40,118 nucleotides of DNA from Ignavibacteriaceae bacterium (lineage in GTDB: Bacteria > Bacteroidota > Ignavibacteria > Ignavibacteriales > Ignavibacteriaceae). Both the position numbers and the translations under genes were made by a program. Under the pieces are notes generated by a model that was not told where the DNA came from, searched no databases, and saw only the letters and a program-made list of their open reading frames with translations. Location: the NCBI GenBank assembly GCA_031292435.1, contig JARLHD010000481.1:1-40118 (forward strand). The letters are read 5' to 3'. The first letter of the stretch is position 1; each line of letters begins with the position of its first letter. Positions 1-7,600 of the stretch are shown piece after piece.

Positions 1-2
1 TT

Positions 3-311
3 AACGACTTTTTAGCTTCGCATAAGGATGAAGCATTGGCCCAAATCAAGATAGATTATCCGAATCCTCTCTATAAAGGGTTATTTTCATTTTTTATTGT
101 ATCAGATAAAGTAATGCAGCCCAAAACTTTCTATAGGGAGCTTCAAGAAAAGTTAGGTTTTACATTATTTAATAATTTCACTATAGGCATGGATATAAGT
201 GTTGCAGGAGAAAAAAAAGTTATAGTGAAGGACTTTGAATCAGAACTCAACTTATTTATTGAGTTTGCCAAAAAATATTCTTGTAAAGTCGTATCCTTTA
301 ATTTTACATAA
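3..311 (+). CDS. Unknown protein, 3' part only (runs off left edge)
   Basis: The frame is open from the window edge to the TAA at 309-311, so only the last 102 or so residues are visible; a TTG at 36 is in frame but there is no reason to treat it as the start. The visible part is a mixed, soluble-looking sequence (PNPLYKG near the beginning, FYRELQEKLGFTLFNNF in the middle, ending VVSFNFT) with no membrane segment or motif that I recognise. It lies on the same strand and directly upstream of the GC-rich structured segment and the excisionase/integrase pair, so it is probably cargo or a maintenance gene of the integrated element. Function unknown; coding status is supported by the long open frame reaching the edge and its composition. 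Confidence 0.55.
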   Translation, partial: NDFLASHKDEALAQIKIDYPNPLYKGLFSFFIVSDKVMQPKTFYRELQEKLGFTLFNNFTIGMDISVAGEKKVIVKDFESELNLFIEFAKKYSCKVVSFNFT

Positions 312-321
312 TCGGTATAAG

Positions 322-420
322 AACACTGTGGAGGCATCCAACAACTCAATCACTATGGCTGGACGAGTCCTTTCGTTAGGCAATGCTGCCGTTTATGGGC
401 TCGTGGCAGCCAGCAGTGTT
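322..420 (+). ncRNA. Candidate structured RNA (three-way junction) upstream of the excisionase gene
   Basis: By hand count 321-470 is about 54% GC in surroundings that are visibly AT-rich. The segment folds into nested helices. AACACTG (322-328) pairs with CAGTGTT (414-420). TGGA (329-332) pairs with TCCA (337-340) around a GGCA loop. TGGCTG-G-ACGAGTCC (356-370) pairs with GGGCTCGT-GG-CAGCCA (397-412): 14 base pairs, one of them G-T, with one small internal loop. Inside it GGCA (379-382) pairs with TGCC (387-390). The GGCA loop at 333-336 could also pair with 387-390 as a pseudoknot. I do not recognise a known RNA family. It could be a standalone RNA, a leader controlling the HTH gene, or a DNA-level site such as an origin of transfer. 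Confidence 0.4.
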
Positions 421-449
421 GGGATGGGGACATAGTATGGCTCGACGAG
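354..449 (+). repeat. Imperfect 14-bp direct repeat pair, second copy over a start codon
   Basis: TATGGCTGGACGAG at 354-367 and TATGGCTCGACGAG at 436-449 differ at one base. The first copy forms the 5' arm of the main helix of the candidate RNA. The second copy contains the ATG at 437 that I use as the start of the HTH gene. Both copies can pair with the same strand at 400-412, so the two pairings exclude each other. Confidence 0.6.
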
Positions 450-868
450 ACTCCCCCGCTGATATTGTTCCAAAGAATCACATTCATACAGATTCTAACT
501 TTCCGGAAGAAATAGGTAGTTCTTTTATTAGCCTGGAAAACCAACTGAGACTATATTCTATTTCTAAAGCAGCTTCTATACTCCATATCAATGAGGAATC
601 TCTTAATGAACTCATTGATATGGGCCAAATAGGATATTTACTTATAGGTAAACGAAAAAAAATACCATATCAGGAACTCATTAGATATGAAAAGAATAAT
701 TTAATTCTAGAGAAAAAGAGTTCAACCTCAGAGCCGCTTTCACCGGCAGAATTAGATCGCATGCTTCAGGGTAAAAAACCCAATAAAAATAAAACATTCA
801 ACCCACGAGAGATATTAAATTTAATTATGAAGGAGAAAAACCATGGCCACTGTAAGAAAACGGGGTAA
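437..868 (+). CDS. Excisionase-like helix-turn-helix protein
   Basis: About 143 residues if started at ATG 437; ATGs at 383 and 395 are in frame but fall inside the structured GC-rich segment, and 437 has GGGGA six bases upstream. Residues 38-87 (LYSISKAASILHINEESLNELI, then IGYLLIGKRKKIPYQELIRYE) match the MerR/excisionase-type DNA-binding fold: a helix-turn-helix followed by a basic wing. The C-terminal third is lysine-rich with no motif. The gene overlaps the integrase start by 26 bp, so the two are almost certainly co-translated; such pairs supply the directionality factor and recombinase of an integrative element. It could instead be a small regulator of the element. Assignment rests on the fold pattern and the neighbour. 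Confidence 0.65.
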   Translation: MARRDSPADIVPKNHIHTDSNFPEEIGSSFISLENQLRLYSISKAASILHINEESLNELIDMGQIGYLLIGKRKKIPYQELIRYEKNNLILEKKSSTSEPLSPAELDRMLQGKKPNKNKTFNPREILNLIMKEKNHGHCKKTG

Positions 869-1883
869 AATCTGGCACATACACATTTATAAACCACGGG
901 AAGATAATACAACTACAATTTCTACTTATTTACCAGCCACCATAGCCAACAAGAAAATAGCTATTCGCTATGCAGATCAATTACAGAAAGAAATGTCAAA
1001 GAGAAATTCAGAATTAAAACAGATTGGAATTAAAGATATTACCATTCTAGATGCTAAGGAACATTTTCTTCGCTATCAACAAGATAAGCATACCAAAACT
1101 AAAAATAATTTTAAGAGGACATACGATCTTTTTAAGGAATTTCATGACGAGAATAAAAGATGTACATCAATCAACAAAATAGTTGCTGAAGATTTTATCA
1201 TTGCAATTAGGGGTAAAGGATGGCAACCTAATACGAATCATACTTACGTAACCCACTTTATTCACTTCCTGAATTTCTTGTTTGAGTATAAATACACACC
1301 TATGTTCAAAATAAACAAAGATGTAAAAACAAAACCGGAGGTTAAGGATAAAATAATCTTTACTGATCCCCATATAAAAAAAATAAGAAAAAAAATGTCT
1401 ACTCTTAACTCAAATCAGCAGACAACCTTCATGCTGCTTTTTTATACCGGTTTACGTCCATCTGATATTCTGTCCTTTACCTGTGAAAAAATTGATCTAA
1501 AAAAGAGAATGATCAAATATTACTCTTCTAAAAACAAAAGAAATAGACAAGTATTTTTCCATAAGGAACTGATCCAAATTCTAAAGAAGAGAATAGACGA
1601 AGTAGGGACAGGAAAGTTGTTAAACTATGACAATGTCGAAAGTATTAGTCGAGCAGTTGCAAGATATTTTAAGGTAATCAAATTAAAAGGTAAAGGATAT
1701 TCTGCGAGAACTTTCAGGAAGACTTTTATAACGCTATGCAGGAATCGATTCGGAATCGAAGATGCAATTGTTAGGGAAATCGTGGGTCATAGTCAGGGCA
1801 ATGTTCCTGACAAATTCTATAATCAAATAGATGATAAAACCATTAAAAAAGCTCTTGATAAATTCAAATTACCCGGGGCCTAA
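843..1883 (+). CDS. Tyrosine recombinase (phage-type integrase)
   Basis: 346 residues. ATG 843 is preceded by AAGGAG at a good distance. The N-terminal part has a basic start (MATVRKRGKIWHIHIYKP, as in AP2-like arm-binding domains), followed by a SAM-like core-binding domain at roughly 70-165. The catalytic domain starts near 170 and shows R205 (TGLRPSDI), a lysine in the beta-hairpin (230 or 232), R292 (RTFRKTF), H316 (IVGHSQ) and the nucleophile Y326 (DKFYNQ). The usual HxxR histidine is replaced by arginine (R289). It would cut and rejoin DNA at the attachment site. The gene points at the 3' end of tRNA-Thr 200 bp away, the classic arrangement of an island or conjugative element integrated at a tRNA. 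A terminator overlaps its stop codon. Confidence 0.93.
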   Translation: MATVRKRGKIWHIHIYKPREDNTTTISTYLPATIANKKIAIRYADQLQKEMSKRNSELKQIGIKDITILDAKEHFLRYQQDKHTKTKNNFKRTYDLFKEFHDENKRCTSINKIVAEDFIIAIRGKGWQPNTNHTYVTHFIHFLNFLFEYKYTPMFKINKDVKTKPEVKDKIIFTDPHIKKIRKKMSTLNSNQQTTFMLLFYTGLRPSDILSFTCEKIDLKKRMIKYYSSKNKRNRQVFFHKELIQILKKRIDEVGTGKLLNYDNVESISRAVARYFKVIKLKGKGYSARTFRKTFITLCRNRFGIEDAIVREIVGHSQGNVPDKFYNQIDDKTIKKALDKFKLPGA

Positions 1884-1898
1884 CTAGCCCCTCTTTTT
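1875..1898 (+). terminator. Intrinsic terminator of the integrase gene
   Basis: GGGGC (1875-1879) pairs with GCCCC (1887-1891) around a 7-base loop that includes the integrase stop codon, followed by TCTTTTT. The hairpin thus starts inside the coding region. Confidence 0.7.
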
Positions 1899-2077
1899 CC
1901 CCTTCCCAAATCCTTACATTTTAATTCTTTTTTGAACTTAATTTTTCTTAACGGTAATTTTTTTTGCAATAGTTTTTGCCATAGTTGGCATCGAAAAAGG
2001 GGGGTAAAATAGGGTTATTTAGGGAAATTCATGAAAACTGCTAAAAAACAGTGTGGCTATAAGCTCTTTATTTACAA

Positions 2078-2112
2078 TCACTTAGTGAGCCAACTGCCGG
2101 AATCGAACCGGC
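2078..2112. other. Probable attachment site: tRNA-Thr 3' end with abutting inverted repeat
   Basis: The T-arm and acceptor 3' half of tRNA-Thr occupy 2088-2112 and face the integrase gene. Immediately outside, TCACT (2078-2082), one T, and AGTGA (2084-2088) form a perfect inverted repeat ending on the discriminator base. Tyrosine integrases commonly use tRNA 3' ends as attB and reconstitute the tRNA on insertion; the matching direct repeat at the element's other end would be left of this window. Confidence 0.5.
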
Positions 2113-2160
2113 GACCTACTCATTACGAATGAGTTGCTCTACCAGCTGAGCTAAGTTGGC
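2088..2160 (-). tRNA. tRNA-Thr (anticodon CGT)
   Basis: A full 73-base cloverleaf on the minus strand. Acceptor GCCAACT pairs perfectly with AGTTGGC. The D arm is GCTC/GAGC. The anticodon stem ACTCA/TGAGT holds the loop TTCGTAA, anticodon CGT, which reads ACG threonine codons. The T arm is GCCGG-TTCGATT-CCGGC. CCA is not encoded (the genome continues CAC). It is last in the minus-strand run after HU, the TPR protein and the small ribosomal protein. The complete acceptor stem shows that the tRNA is intact despite the neighbouring integration. Confidence 0.97.
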
Positions 2161-2168
2161 AGAAGAGA

Positions 2169-2202
2169 TGGAAGATGAACTACAAGATGAGTTCATCTTC
2201 CA
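2169..2202 (-). terminator. Perfect 12-bp hairpin between the small ribosomal protein gene and tRNA-Thr
   Basis: TGGAAGATGAAC (2169-2180) and GTTCATCTTCCA (2191-2202) form a perfect stem with a 10-base loop, starting 9 bases from the tRNA 5' end. On the minus strand the tract after the stem is pyrimidine-rich (TCTCTTCT) rather than a clean T-run. It may be a weak terminator or a structure that helps processing between the mRNA and the tRNA. Confidence 0.45.
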
Positions 2203-2211
2203 CTAAAAAGA

Positions 2212-2307
2212 TTATCTTATTTTTTTCTTATGACGATTCTTTCTTAATCTTTTTTTCCTCTTGTGAGTAGCCATTTTATGGCGTTTTCTTTTTTTACCAC
2301 AAGGCAT
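2212..2307 (-). CDS. 31-residue AURKAIP1/COX24-domain ribosomal protein
   Basis: Reading the minus strand from ATG at 2307 gives a 31-residue, extremely basic peptide (begins MPCGKKRKRHKMATHKRKKR, ends KNRHKKKIR). This is the pattern of the short AURKAIP1/COX24-domain proteins of the FCB group, homologous to mitochondrial mS38 and related to actinobacterial bS22, which sit on the small ribosomal subunit near helix 44. An excellent Shine-Dalgarno (AAGGAG, seven bases before ATG) supports translation. It follows the zinc-ribbon/TPR gene by 18 bp on the same strand, so it is probably co-transcribed with that gene and HU. It is easily missed by gene callers because of length. The family call is from sequence pattern; the ribosomal role is known for the family. 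Confidence 0.85.
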   Translation of the reverse strand: MPCGKKRKRHKMATHKRKKRLRKNRHKKKIR

Positions 2308-2325
2308 TAGGTGACTCCTTTACTT

Positions 2326-3075
2326 TTATTTATGTGATTCTAATAATTCTTTAGCTTTAAGGCCATTTTCTGAGCCCGGGTCAAGGTCAACTGCTTTTTG
2401 CCAGTATTTTTTTGCATCATCAAAGCTACCAGCTGATACTGATACAATGCCCAGATTTATATAAGCCAGCTGATGTTTGGGATTATATTGAATTGCTTTT
2501 TTCATTTCAGCAATTGCTTCATTATAATTCTTAAGACTAAAATAACAAACCCCCATATCGACCCGTGCATCGGCGTCAGAAGGATTTGTTTCCAGATATT
2601 TTTTATAATTGACTATAGCCGACTCAAACATTCCGGAATCGTGTTTAAGATTCGCAAGCTGAAGCTGGGCCTGACTATCATCAGGATTAGCTGAAACCTG
2701 ATCTTCAAGTCTTTTAATTTCATTCATGTTAGACAGGTCCACACCAGATTTCTGGTTATTCTCAACAGGAGCCTGAACCAACGGTTGGCTGACTTCAGGG
2801 GTATTAAAAATACCGGAAGTGAACAATATTACAGATATCAATAAAATCAGTCCCCCAATAATAACGAATAATTTATTGATCTTTAAATTTTTCTGAAGAA
2901 TTTGGGAAGAATGAGTTTTCCGTTTTTCAGTATTTTGAACCAATTTAGACTTGGGGGCAGGAGAATATAATTTATTTAATTCTTCTCGAACCTTAACTAG
3001 TTCAAAACCACAATTAGGACAAAAGGCATAATCTTTATCTAATTTAACACCGCATTCAGGGCAAAACTTTACCAT
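2326..3075 (-). CDS. Zinc-ribbon, membrane-anchored TPR protein
   Basis: 249 residues. An N-terminal zinc ribbon has C5, C8, C19 and C22 (two CPxCG knuckles). A basic linker leads to one transmembrane helix at about 69-90, and the rest (about 125-245) is a row of TPR repeats with typical patterns such as NYKKYLETNPSDADARVDMG and NLGIVSVSAGSFDDAKKYWQKA. The likely topology is zinc ribbon inside, TPR domain outside the cytoplasmic membrane. TPR domains mediate protein contacts; the partner is not visible here. It starts only 2 bp after the HU gene stop and is followed by the mini ribosomal protein, so it belongs to one transcription unit. Specific function unknown. Confidence 0.85.
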   Translation of the reverse strand: MVKFCPECGVKLDKDYAFCPNCGFELVKVREELNKLYSPAPKSKLVQNTEKRKTHSSQILQKNLKINKLFVIIGGLILLISVILFTSGIFNTPEVSQPLVQAPVENNQKSGVDLSNMNEIKRLEDQVSANPDDSQAQLQLANLKHDSGMFESAIVNYKKYLETNPSDADARVDMGVCYFSLKNYNEAIAEMKKAIQYNPKHQLAYINLGIVSVSAGSFDDAKKYWQKAVDLDPGSENGLKAKELLESHK

Positions 3076-3077
3076 TA

Positions 3078-3380
3078 TTATTTCATTGTTTCCGAATCTA
3101 GCATTCCTTTATTAACAAGTAACTTAAAATCCTTTGAAAATTTAAATGTAGGCACATAATGTTCGGGAACCTCTACCTGGTCGCCGGTTTTTGGATTACG
3201 TGCATGGCGAGCATTTTTTTTCTTTACCTTATAGCTTCCAAAGCCCCGAATTTCTATGCCTTTGCCTTCTTTCAGCGATTCAATTACTGTTTTAAAAAAA
3301 CCTTCAATTATTGCCTCTGTTTCCAGTTTTGTTAAACCGGTACCCATTGCAACTTTATCAACTATATCTGCCTTTGTCAT
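3078..3380 (-). CDS. HU/IHF-family DNA-binding protein
   Basis: 100 residues, the usual HU/IHF length plus a short tail. It has the dimerising helical N-terminus (MTKADIVDKVA...KLETEAIIEGFF), the GKGIEIRGFGSY strand, and the DNA-contacting beta-arm with RNPKTGDQVEVPEHYVPTFKFSKDFK. It bends and compacts DNA as a dimer. The start is fixed by GAGGAG a few bases before the ATG at 3380. First gene of a minus-strand unit with the zinc-ribbon/TPR protein and the mini ribosomal protein. HU, IHF-alpha and IHF-beta cannot be told apart here with certainty, so no symbol is given. Confidence 0.95.
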   Translation of the reverse strand: MTKADIVDKVAMGTGLTKLETEAIIEGFFKTVIESLKEGKGIEIRGFGSYKVKKKNARHARNPKTGDQVEVPEHYVPTFKFSKDFKLLVNKGMLDSETMK

Positions 3381-3687
3381 AATATCTCCTCATTAAATAA
3401 TAAATGGTAAGATAACTTATTGTATTTTAATAACTTAAATTATTAAAGGAATGATATAAAAGCAATCCGACCTTTTTTATAAATGATTTATAACACTAAA
3501 GAAAAAGACATTCAAAGGTAGTAAAATTAATTAAGAATTTCGAATGAGTTTATCATTATTTTCATTTTCTCACATTGAGACGAATCTCATTTTATTCTAC
3601 TTTTTATGTTAATATTATCCAATATTTCTTTTATATGCAATGGTATGATAATTGGATAAATAACAAAAAAGAATTAGAAGGGTTCAA
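3381..3687. other. Divergent intergenic region between HU and a small membrane protein
   Basis: 307 bp, very AT-rich, holding the minus-strand promoter for HU (not clearly resolved) and the plus-strand promoter region described at 3615-3659. A small hairpin TGAGA-CGAA-TCTCA lies at 3576-3589. I see no gene. Confidence 0.6.
3615..3659 (+). promoter_or_regulatory. Extended -10 promoter bracketed by a 9-bp inverted repeat
   Basis: TGGTATGAT at 3641-3649 is an extended -10 (TGn plus TATGAT) about 40 bp before the ATG at 3688; no good -35 lies at 17-18 bp spacing. TTATCCAAT (3615-3623) and ATTGGATAA (3651-3659) are perfect inverted copies on either side of it. The arrangement suggests an operator that occludes this promoter; as RNA only the 3' arm would be in the transcript. 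Prediction only. Confidence 0.4.
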
Positions 3688-4053
3688 ATGGAACTGATCG
3701 AAATAATAAAATCTTCACTTTCAATATTCACGACTACTGTTTTAGTTTTCATGGCAATTGCTTATACGGTTTATAAAATTAAAGACAGCTCCCGCACCAA
3801 ACCTTATTTAATATTTAATGTTCAGAAACCTTTAATTGGAGCGATGAATACTGAAACAGTTAAAACTATTGAAGGAATCCATTTAGAAAAAAACGACATT
3901 ATAACAGATTTGAATAAACTGCCTATACAAGAGAGATTTACGATTATTAACGGAAACGTACTAGTAAATAAAACAATTAAGCAAGAACATAAAAAAGAAA
4001 GATTAAAATCCGAGAATGAAAAGAATTTTGATATTTATACGATATCAGGTTAG
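3688..4053 (+). CDS. Small single-pass membrane protein, function unknown
   Basis: 121 residues; ATG 3688 is preceded by AGAAGGG. One hydrophobic helix at about 12-32 (FTTTVLVFMAIAYTVYKI) is followed by a basic, soluble C-terminal part (residues 33-121) ending in a lysine/glutamate-rich stretch. No family is recognised. It stands alone between its own promoter region and a strong terminator at 4105-4137, so it is a monocistronic gene. The N-terminal helix could be an uncleaved anchor, leaving the tail in the cytoplasm by the positive-inside rule (KIKDSSRTK follows the helix). Confidence 0.65.
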   Translation: MELIEIIKSSLSIFTTTVLVFMAIAYTVYKIKDSSRTKPYLIFNVQKPLIGAMNTETVKTIEGIHLEKNDIITDLNKLPIQERFTIINGNVLVNKTIKQEHKKERLKSENEKNFDIYTISG

Positions 4054-4104
4054 AACAGAAAAGCGAAGTCATTAATGAAATAATTATATTTGAATAACTC
4101 CTAT

Positions 4105-4137
4105 AAAAGGCTGTCATGTTGTTGGACAGCCTTTTTT
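4105..4137 (+). terminator. Intrinsic terminator
   Basis: GGCTGTC (4109-4115) pairs with GACAGCC (4125-4131), loop of 9, preceded by AAAA and followed by six T. It ends the unit of the small membrane protein at 3688. The same stem sequence recurs at 28825 and 30557. Confidence 0.85.
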
Positions 4138-4237
4138 ATTTTAAAGAATTATTTTCAGGTATCTGTTTCAGATGAGGAGATAATAGATTATTTTTTGAGA
4201 ACATAATCATTAAATTTATTTAATAGAAGAGAATTAA

Positions 4238-4618
4238 ATGGAAAATGAATTACCCCTCTCTCCTTTCACCAAGAATATCGTAAACAAAATGTCGGGTGAC
4301 ATGAAATTTTTAGGGGTATTTACGATAGTAATTGGCGCAATCAGTTGTCTTACCATAATAGGTGCTGTCATTGGGATTCCCTACATAATTGCCGGACTGA
4401 GATTGAAAGAATCGGGCGAAATGTTCAGAGGATACCTTGGATATGCTTCTCAGGAATTCATAGAAAGAGCGATTGAAAAGCAGAGTCAATATTTTCATAT
4501 TCAAAAAATCATAGCAATTATTACTATTGTATTTATGGTTTTGTATTTCATCTTTATAATAATATTCTTATCAATTTTCTTAAAAAACTTTGATTCAACT
4601 ATACTGCACACAACATAA
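4238..4618 (+). CDS. DUF5362-like small membrane protein
   Basis: 126 residues, ATG 4238 preceded by AGAAGAG. Three hydrophobic stretches at about 24-36, 38-52 and 89-113. The first pair contains the pattern MKFLGVFTIVIGAISCLTII followed by IGIPYIIAGLRLKES, which resembles the DUF5362 family of FCB bacteria as I remember it. An amphipathic segment lies between the membrane parts. No catalytic residues are evident; function unknown. Convergent with the BNR-repeat gene, 17 bp between stops, with no obvious terminator in that gap. Confidence 0.7.
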   Translation: MENELPLSPFTKNIVNKMSGDMKFLGVFTIVIGAISCLTIIGAVIGIPYIIAGLRLKESGEMFRGYLGYASQEFIERAIEKQSQYFHIQKIIAIITIVFMVLYFIFIIIFLSIFLKNFDSTILHTT

Positions 4619-4635
4619 AATATTGAAATACTGAA

Positions 4636-7600
4636 TTATTTTATTTTAATATCCGGAATCCTTCCGGGAGTCCATGGAGCATTATATTTTTCAAGTTCTG
4701 ATTCCAAGTTTTTCAGGTCAAAGTTATAAATCGATTTTATTCTATCAAGGACCGGGGGAAATTCTGAAGTCAACGTGCTAAATGCATTCCGTTCATTCCT
4801 GGTAATATTTGACGTAGACCGATTATGAGTATAAGCGAGTATATTCAACCGTTCATTAAATGTAAGGAGCGATGGGGGATTTTCTTCAGGGCTTGGTCTA
4901 TTTGAATCCCTATTAAATTTAAGATCTATCATCTCAAGTTCTTTAGATATGTTATCTGCTTTAATAATTAAGGCAGAAGGAATTTCAGGAGTAACATTTA
5001 TTGCATATTTAATATTCTCAACTCTTTTCATCATTTCATTAAGTAAACTTTCTGTACCTTTTACTTCCCTAAAAATTTCAAAAGCCTTTTTCTGGAATGC
5101 AACAAGCTCTTCCCTGTTAACTGACGGAATGGTAGTATTTTTAAGGGGAACAACATTAAATTGAACCGGTCCTGCGAATTCTTTGATGCCATCACGTGTA
5201 ACCAAAGCCAAGGAAACATTATATTTGCCGGGCAGTGCTAAAGAGCTACTGTGTACTTCAGCGTTCGGATTGAATTTATCTTTTTCCGCAACCGGAGAAG
5301 GATCATAATATTCCAAGTTCCAAGCTAATCTACTTATGCCTTTAGAAGCTTCCTTTGTAAGTTTACGAACAATAACGCCAGATTCATCCCGTATAGTAAA
5401 AATGAGATATGGATTTTTTTCATCCTGTTCAGCTTTTATTTCCAGATCTGTAGGCTGATAAATTGGTTTACCCTCTTTAAATAATTCTTTTTCTTTATCC
5501 TTTCTAATTTGGTTGAGTGTTTTAGGAACATCTTTTAAATAATAAGTGAATACAGCACCAAAGTCAGGGTTAGGTGCTTTGAAATAGGTTGCGCCCTGTC
5601 CATATCTCCCAACAATCGGGACATACATTAATGCATCTTTAACTGGAAATACATAAGCATCCTTATTGATGATATCCTTATTGATGATATCCTTATTTAA
5701 TTCTCTTAGAGGAGTATAATTGTCAAGAATATAATAGCCCCTGCCGAAAGTAGCAATAACAAGATCATTTTCCCTTTTTTGAATAGCGATCTGGCGAACG
5801 GGAATAGTAGGAAGTCCATTTTTCATTTGCGCCCAATTATTGCCTCCGTCTGTAGTAACAAAAATGCCAAATTCAGTTCCAGCAAACAAAAGATCAGGGT
5901 TCACATAATCCTGCTGGATAGAGTGAACAGTTCCATTTTGCGGAAGGTTTCCTGAAATTGATTGCCATGATCTTCCCTTATCATTACTTTTTAATAAATA
6001 GGGTTTAAAATCATCACGCAGGATATTATCAAAAGAGGCGAAAACAACATTCTCATCAAATTTAGATGCACAGATATCACTTACATAAGTATGTTCAGGT
6101 ACATCCGGGAATTCAGAAATCTTTCTCCAATCTTTTTCATTTTCAGTAACCTGAATAAGACCATCATCAGTACCCGCATACAGGAGGTGTTCTTTTACAG
6201 GTGATTCAATGAGAGAAATTATTTCTCCATATAAAGAAGTTGATTTATCTTTGGAAACAGCATCAATACTCCAGTATTTTCCCATAACCGGAATAGAATT
6301 TCTATCTATTTTTGCGGTTAGGTCTTCGCTAATAAGCTCCCAAGAATCGCCTTTATCATCACTACGGAATACTTTATTGGCAGCACAATAAATCCTATTA
6401 TGATCATGAGAAGAAACGATAAGAGGGGCATTCCAATTCCATTTATAAGTTGAATCATCCTTTGGAGGTTCAGGTCTAATATCAATCATTTCCCCACTTG
6501 TCCGATCATATCTAACCATTCCACCATACTGAGATTCTGCATAAATGATATTAGAATTTTCAGGATCAACCGCCGACCAAAAACCATCTCCTCCATTTGT
6601 AATGAACCAATCACTATTAACAATCCCATCGCTTGAAATAGTTGCAGAGGGACCTCCCATGCTATTATTATCCTGGGTACCACCAAATACATAATAGAAT
6701 GGGTAGCTATTATCAACAGTTACCCGATAGAATTGAGTGATAGGAAGATTTGCTTTAAAACTATAATTTATACCTCCATCATAGGTTTCATAAACACCAC
6801 CATCACCACCGATCAAGAAATGATCCGGAAACTGCGGATCGATCCAAATTGCATGATCATCCACATGTCTATTTTTTACACCGATAGGTTTCCAGGTTTT
6901 TCCTCCATCAAGAGTAACCTGTGTAAATACATCGACATTATAGACTTTGTCCACATTTTTAGGATCACAGTAGAGTTCGTTAAAATATTGCCCCTGAGCA
7001 GTATATGAATTCATTTTTTCCCAAACTGCTCCCCGATTTGAGGAACGGAAAAACCCACCTTTATTATCCGAAGCTTCTAAAACCAAATAGAGAACATCCG
7101 GATTAACAGGAGAAATAGCGATACCAATTCCGCCCATATCGACTTTTGGAAGACCGTTAATAATCTTATCCCAAGTTTCACCAGCATCTGTAGATTTATA
7201 GACAGAGGTTTCCGGTCCGCCACCTATTTTAGTATAGACGTGTCTTCGTCTTTGTTCAGAAGTTGCATACATTACGTCAGGATTACGAGGATCATAAATA
7301 ATATTATTAACGCCTGTGTTCTCACTGATCTGCAGAATTAACTTCCAAGTTTTTCCACCATCATTAGATTTAAATAATCCCCTATCACCACCGGGACCCC
7401 AGACAGAACCTTCTGCAGCGACAAAAACAATATTGGAATTTCTCGGATCGATTACGATTCCCCCAATCTGGCGTGATTCTTTGAGTCCCATATTCTTCCA
7501 AGATTTTCCCCCGTCAATGGTTTTATAAACGCCATCCCCATAGCCCAAAGCTCTCTGGTGGTTATTTTCACCGGTGCCAACCCACACCACAAATGGATTA

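Noticed and set aside
235..435. Open frame through the GC-rich segment (MAGRVLSLGNAAVYGL part)
   Set aside because: It overlaps the upstream gene's end in another frame, has no SD, and its composition is explained better by the base-paired segment.
383..436. Longer start for the HTH gene at ATG 383 or 395
   Set aside because: It would put coding sequence through the paired region with odd residues (MLPFMGSWQPAVLGWGHS) and no SD; ATG 437 is the better choice, though not proven.
3576..3589. Hairpin TGAGA-CGAA-TCTCA as a terminator
   Set aside because: Five base pairs with only a short T-run, located in a divergent promoter region where no gene ends.
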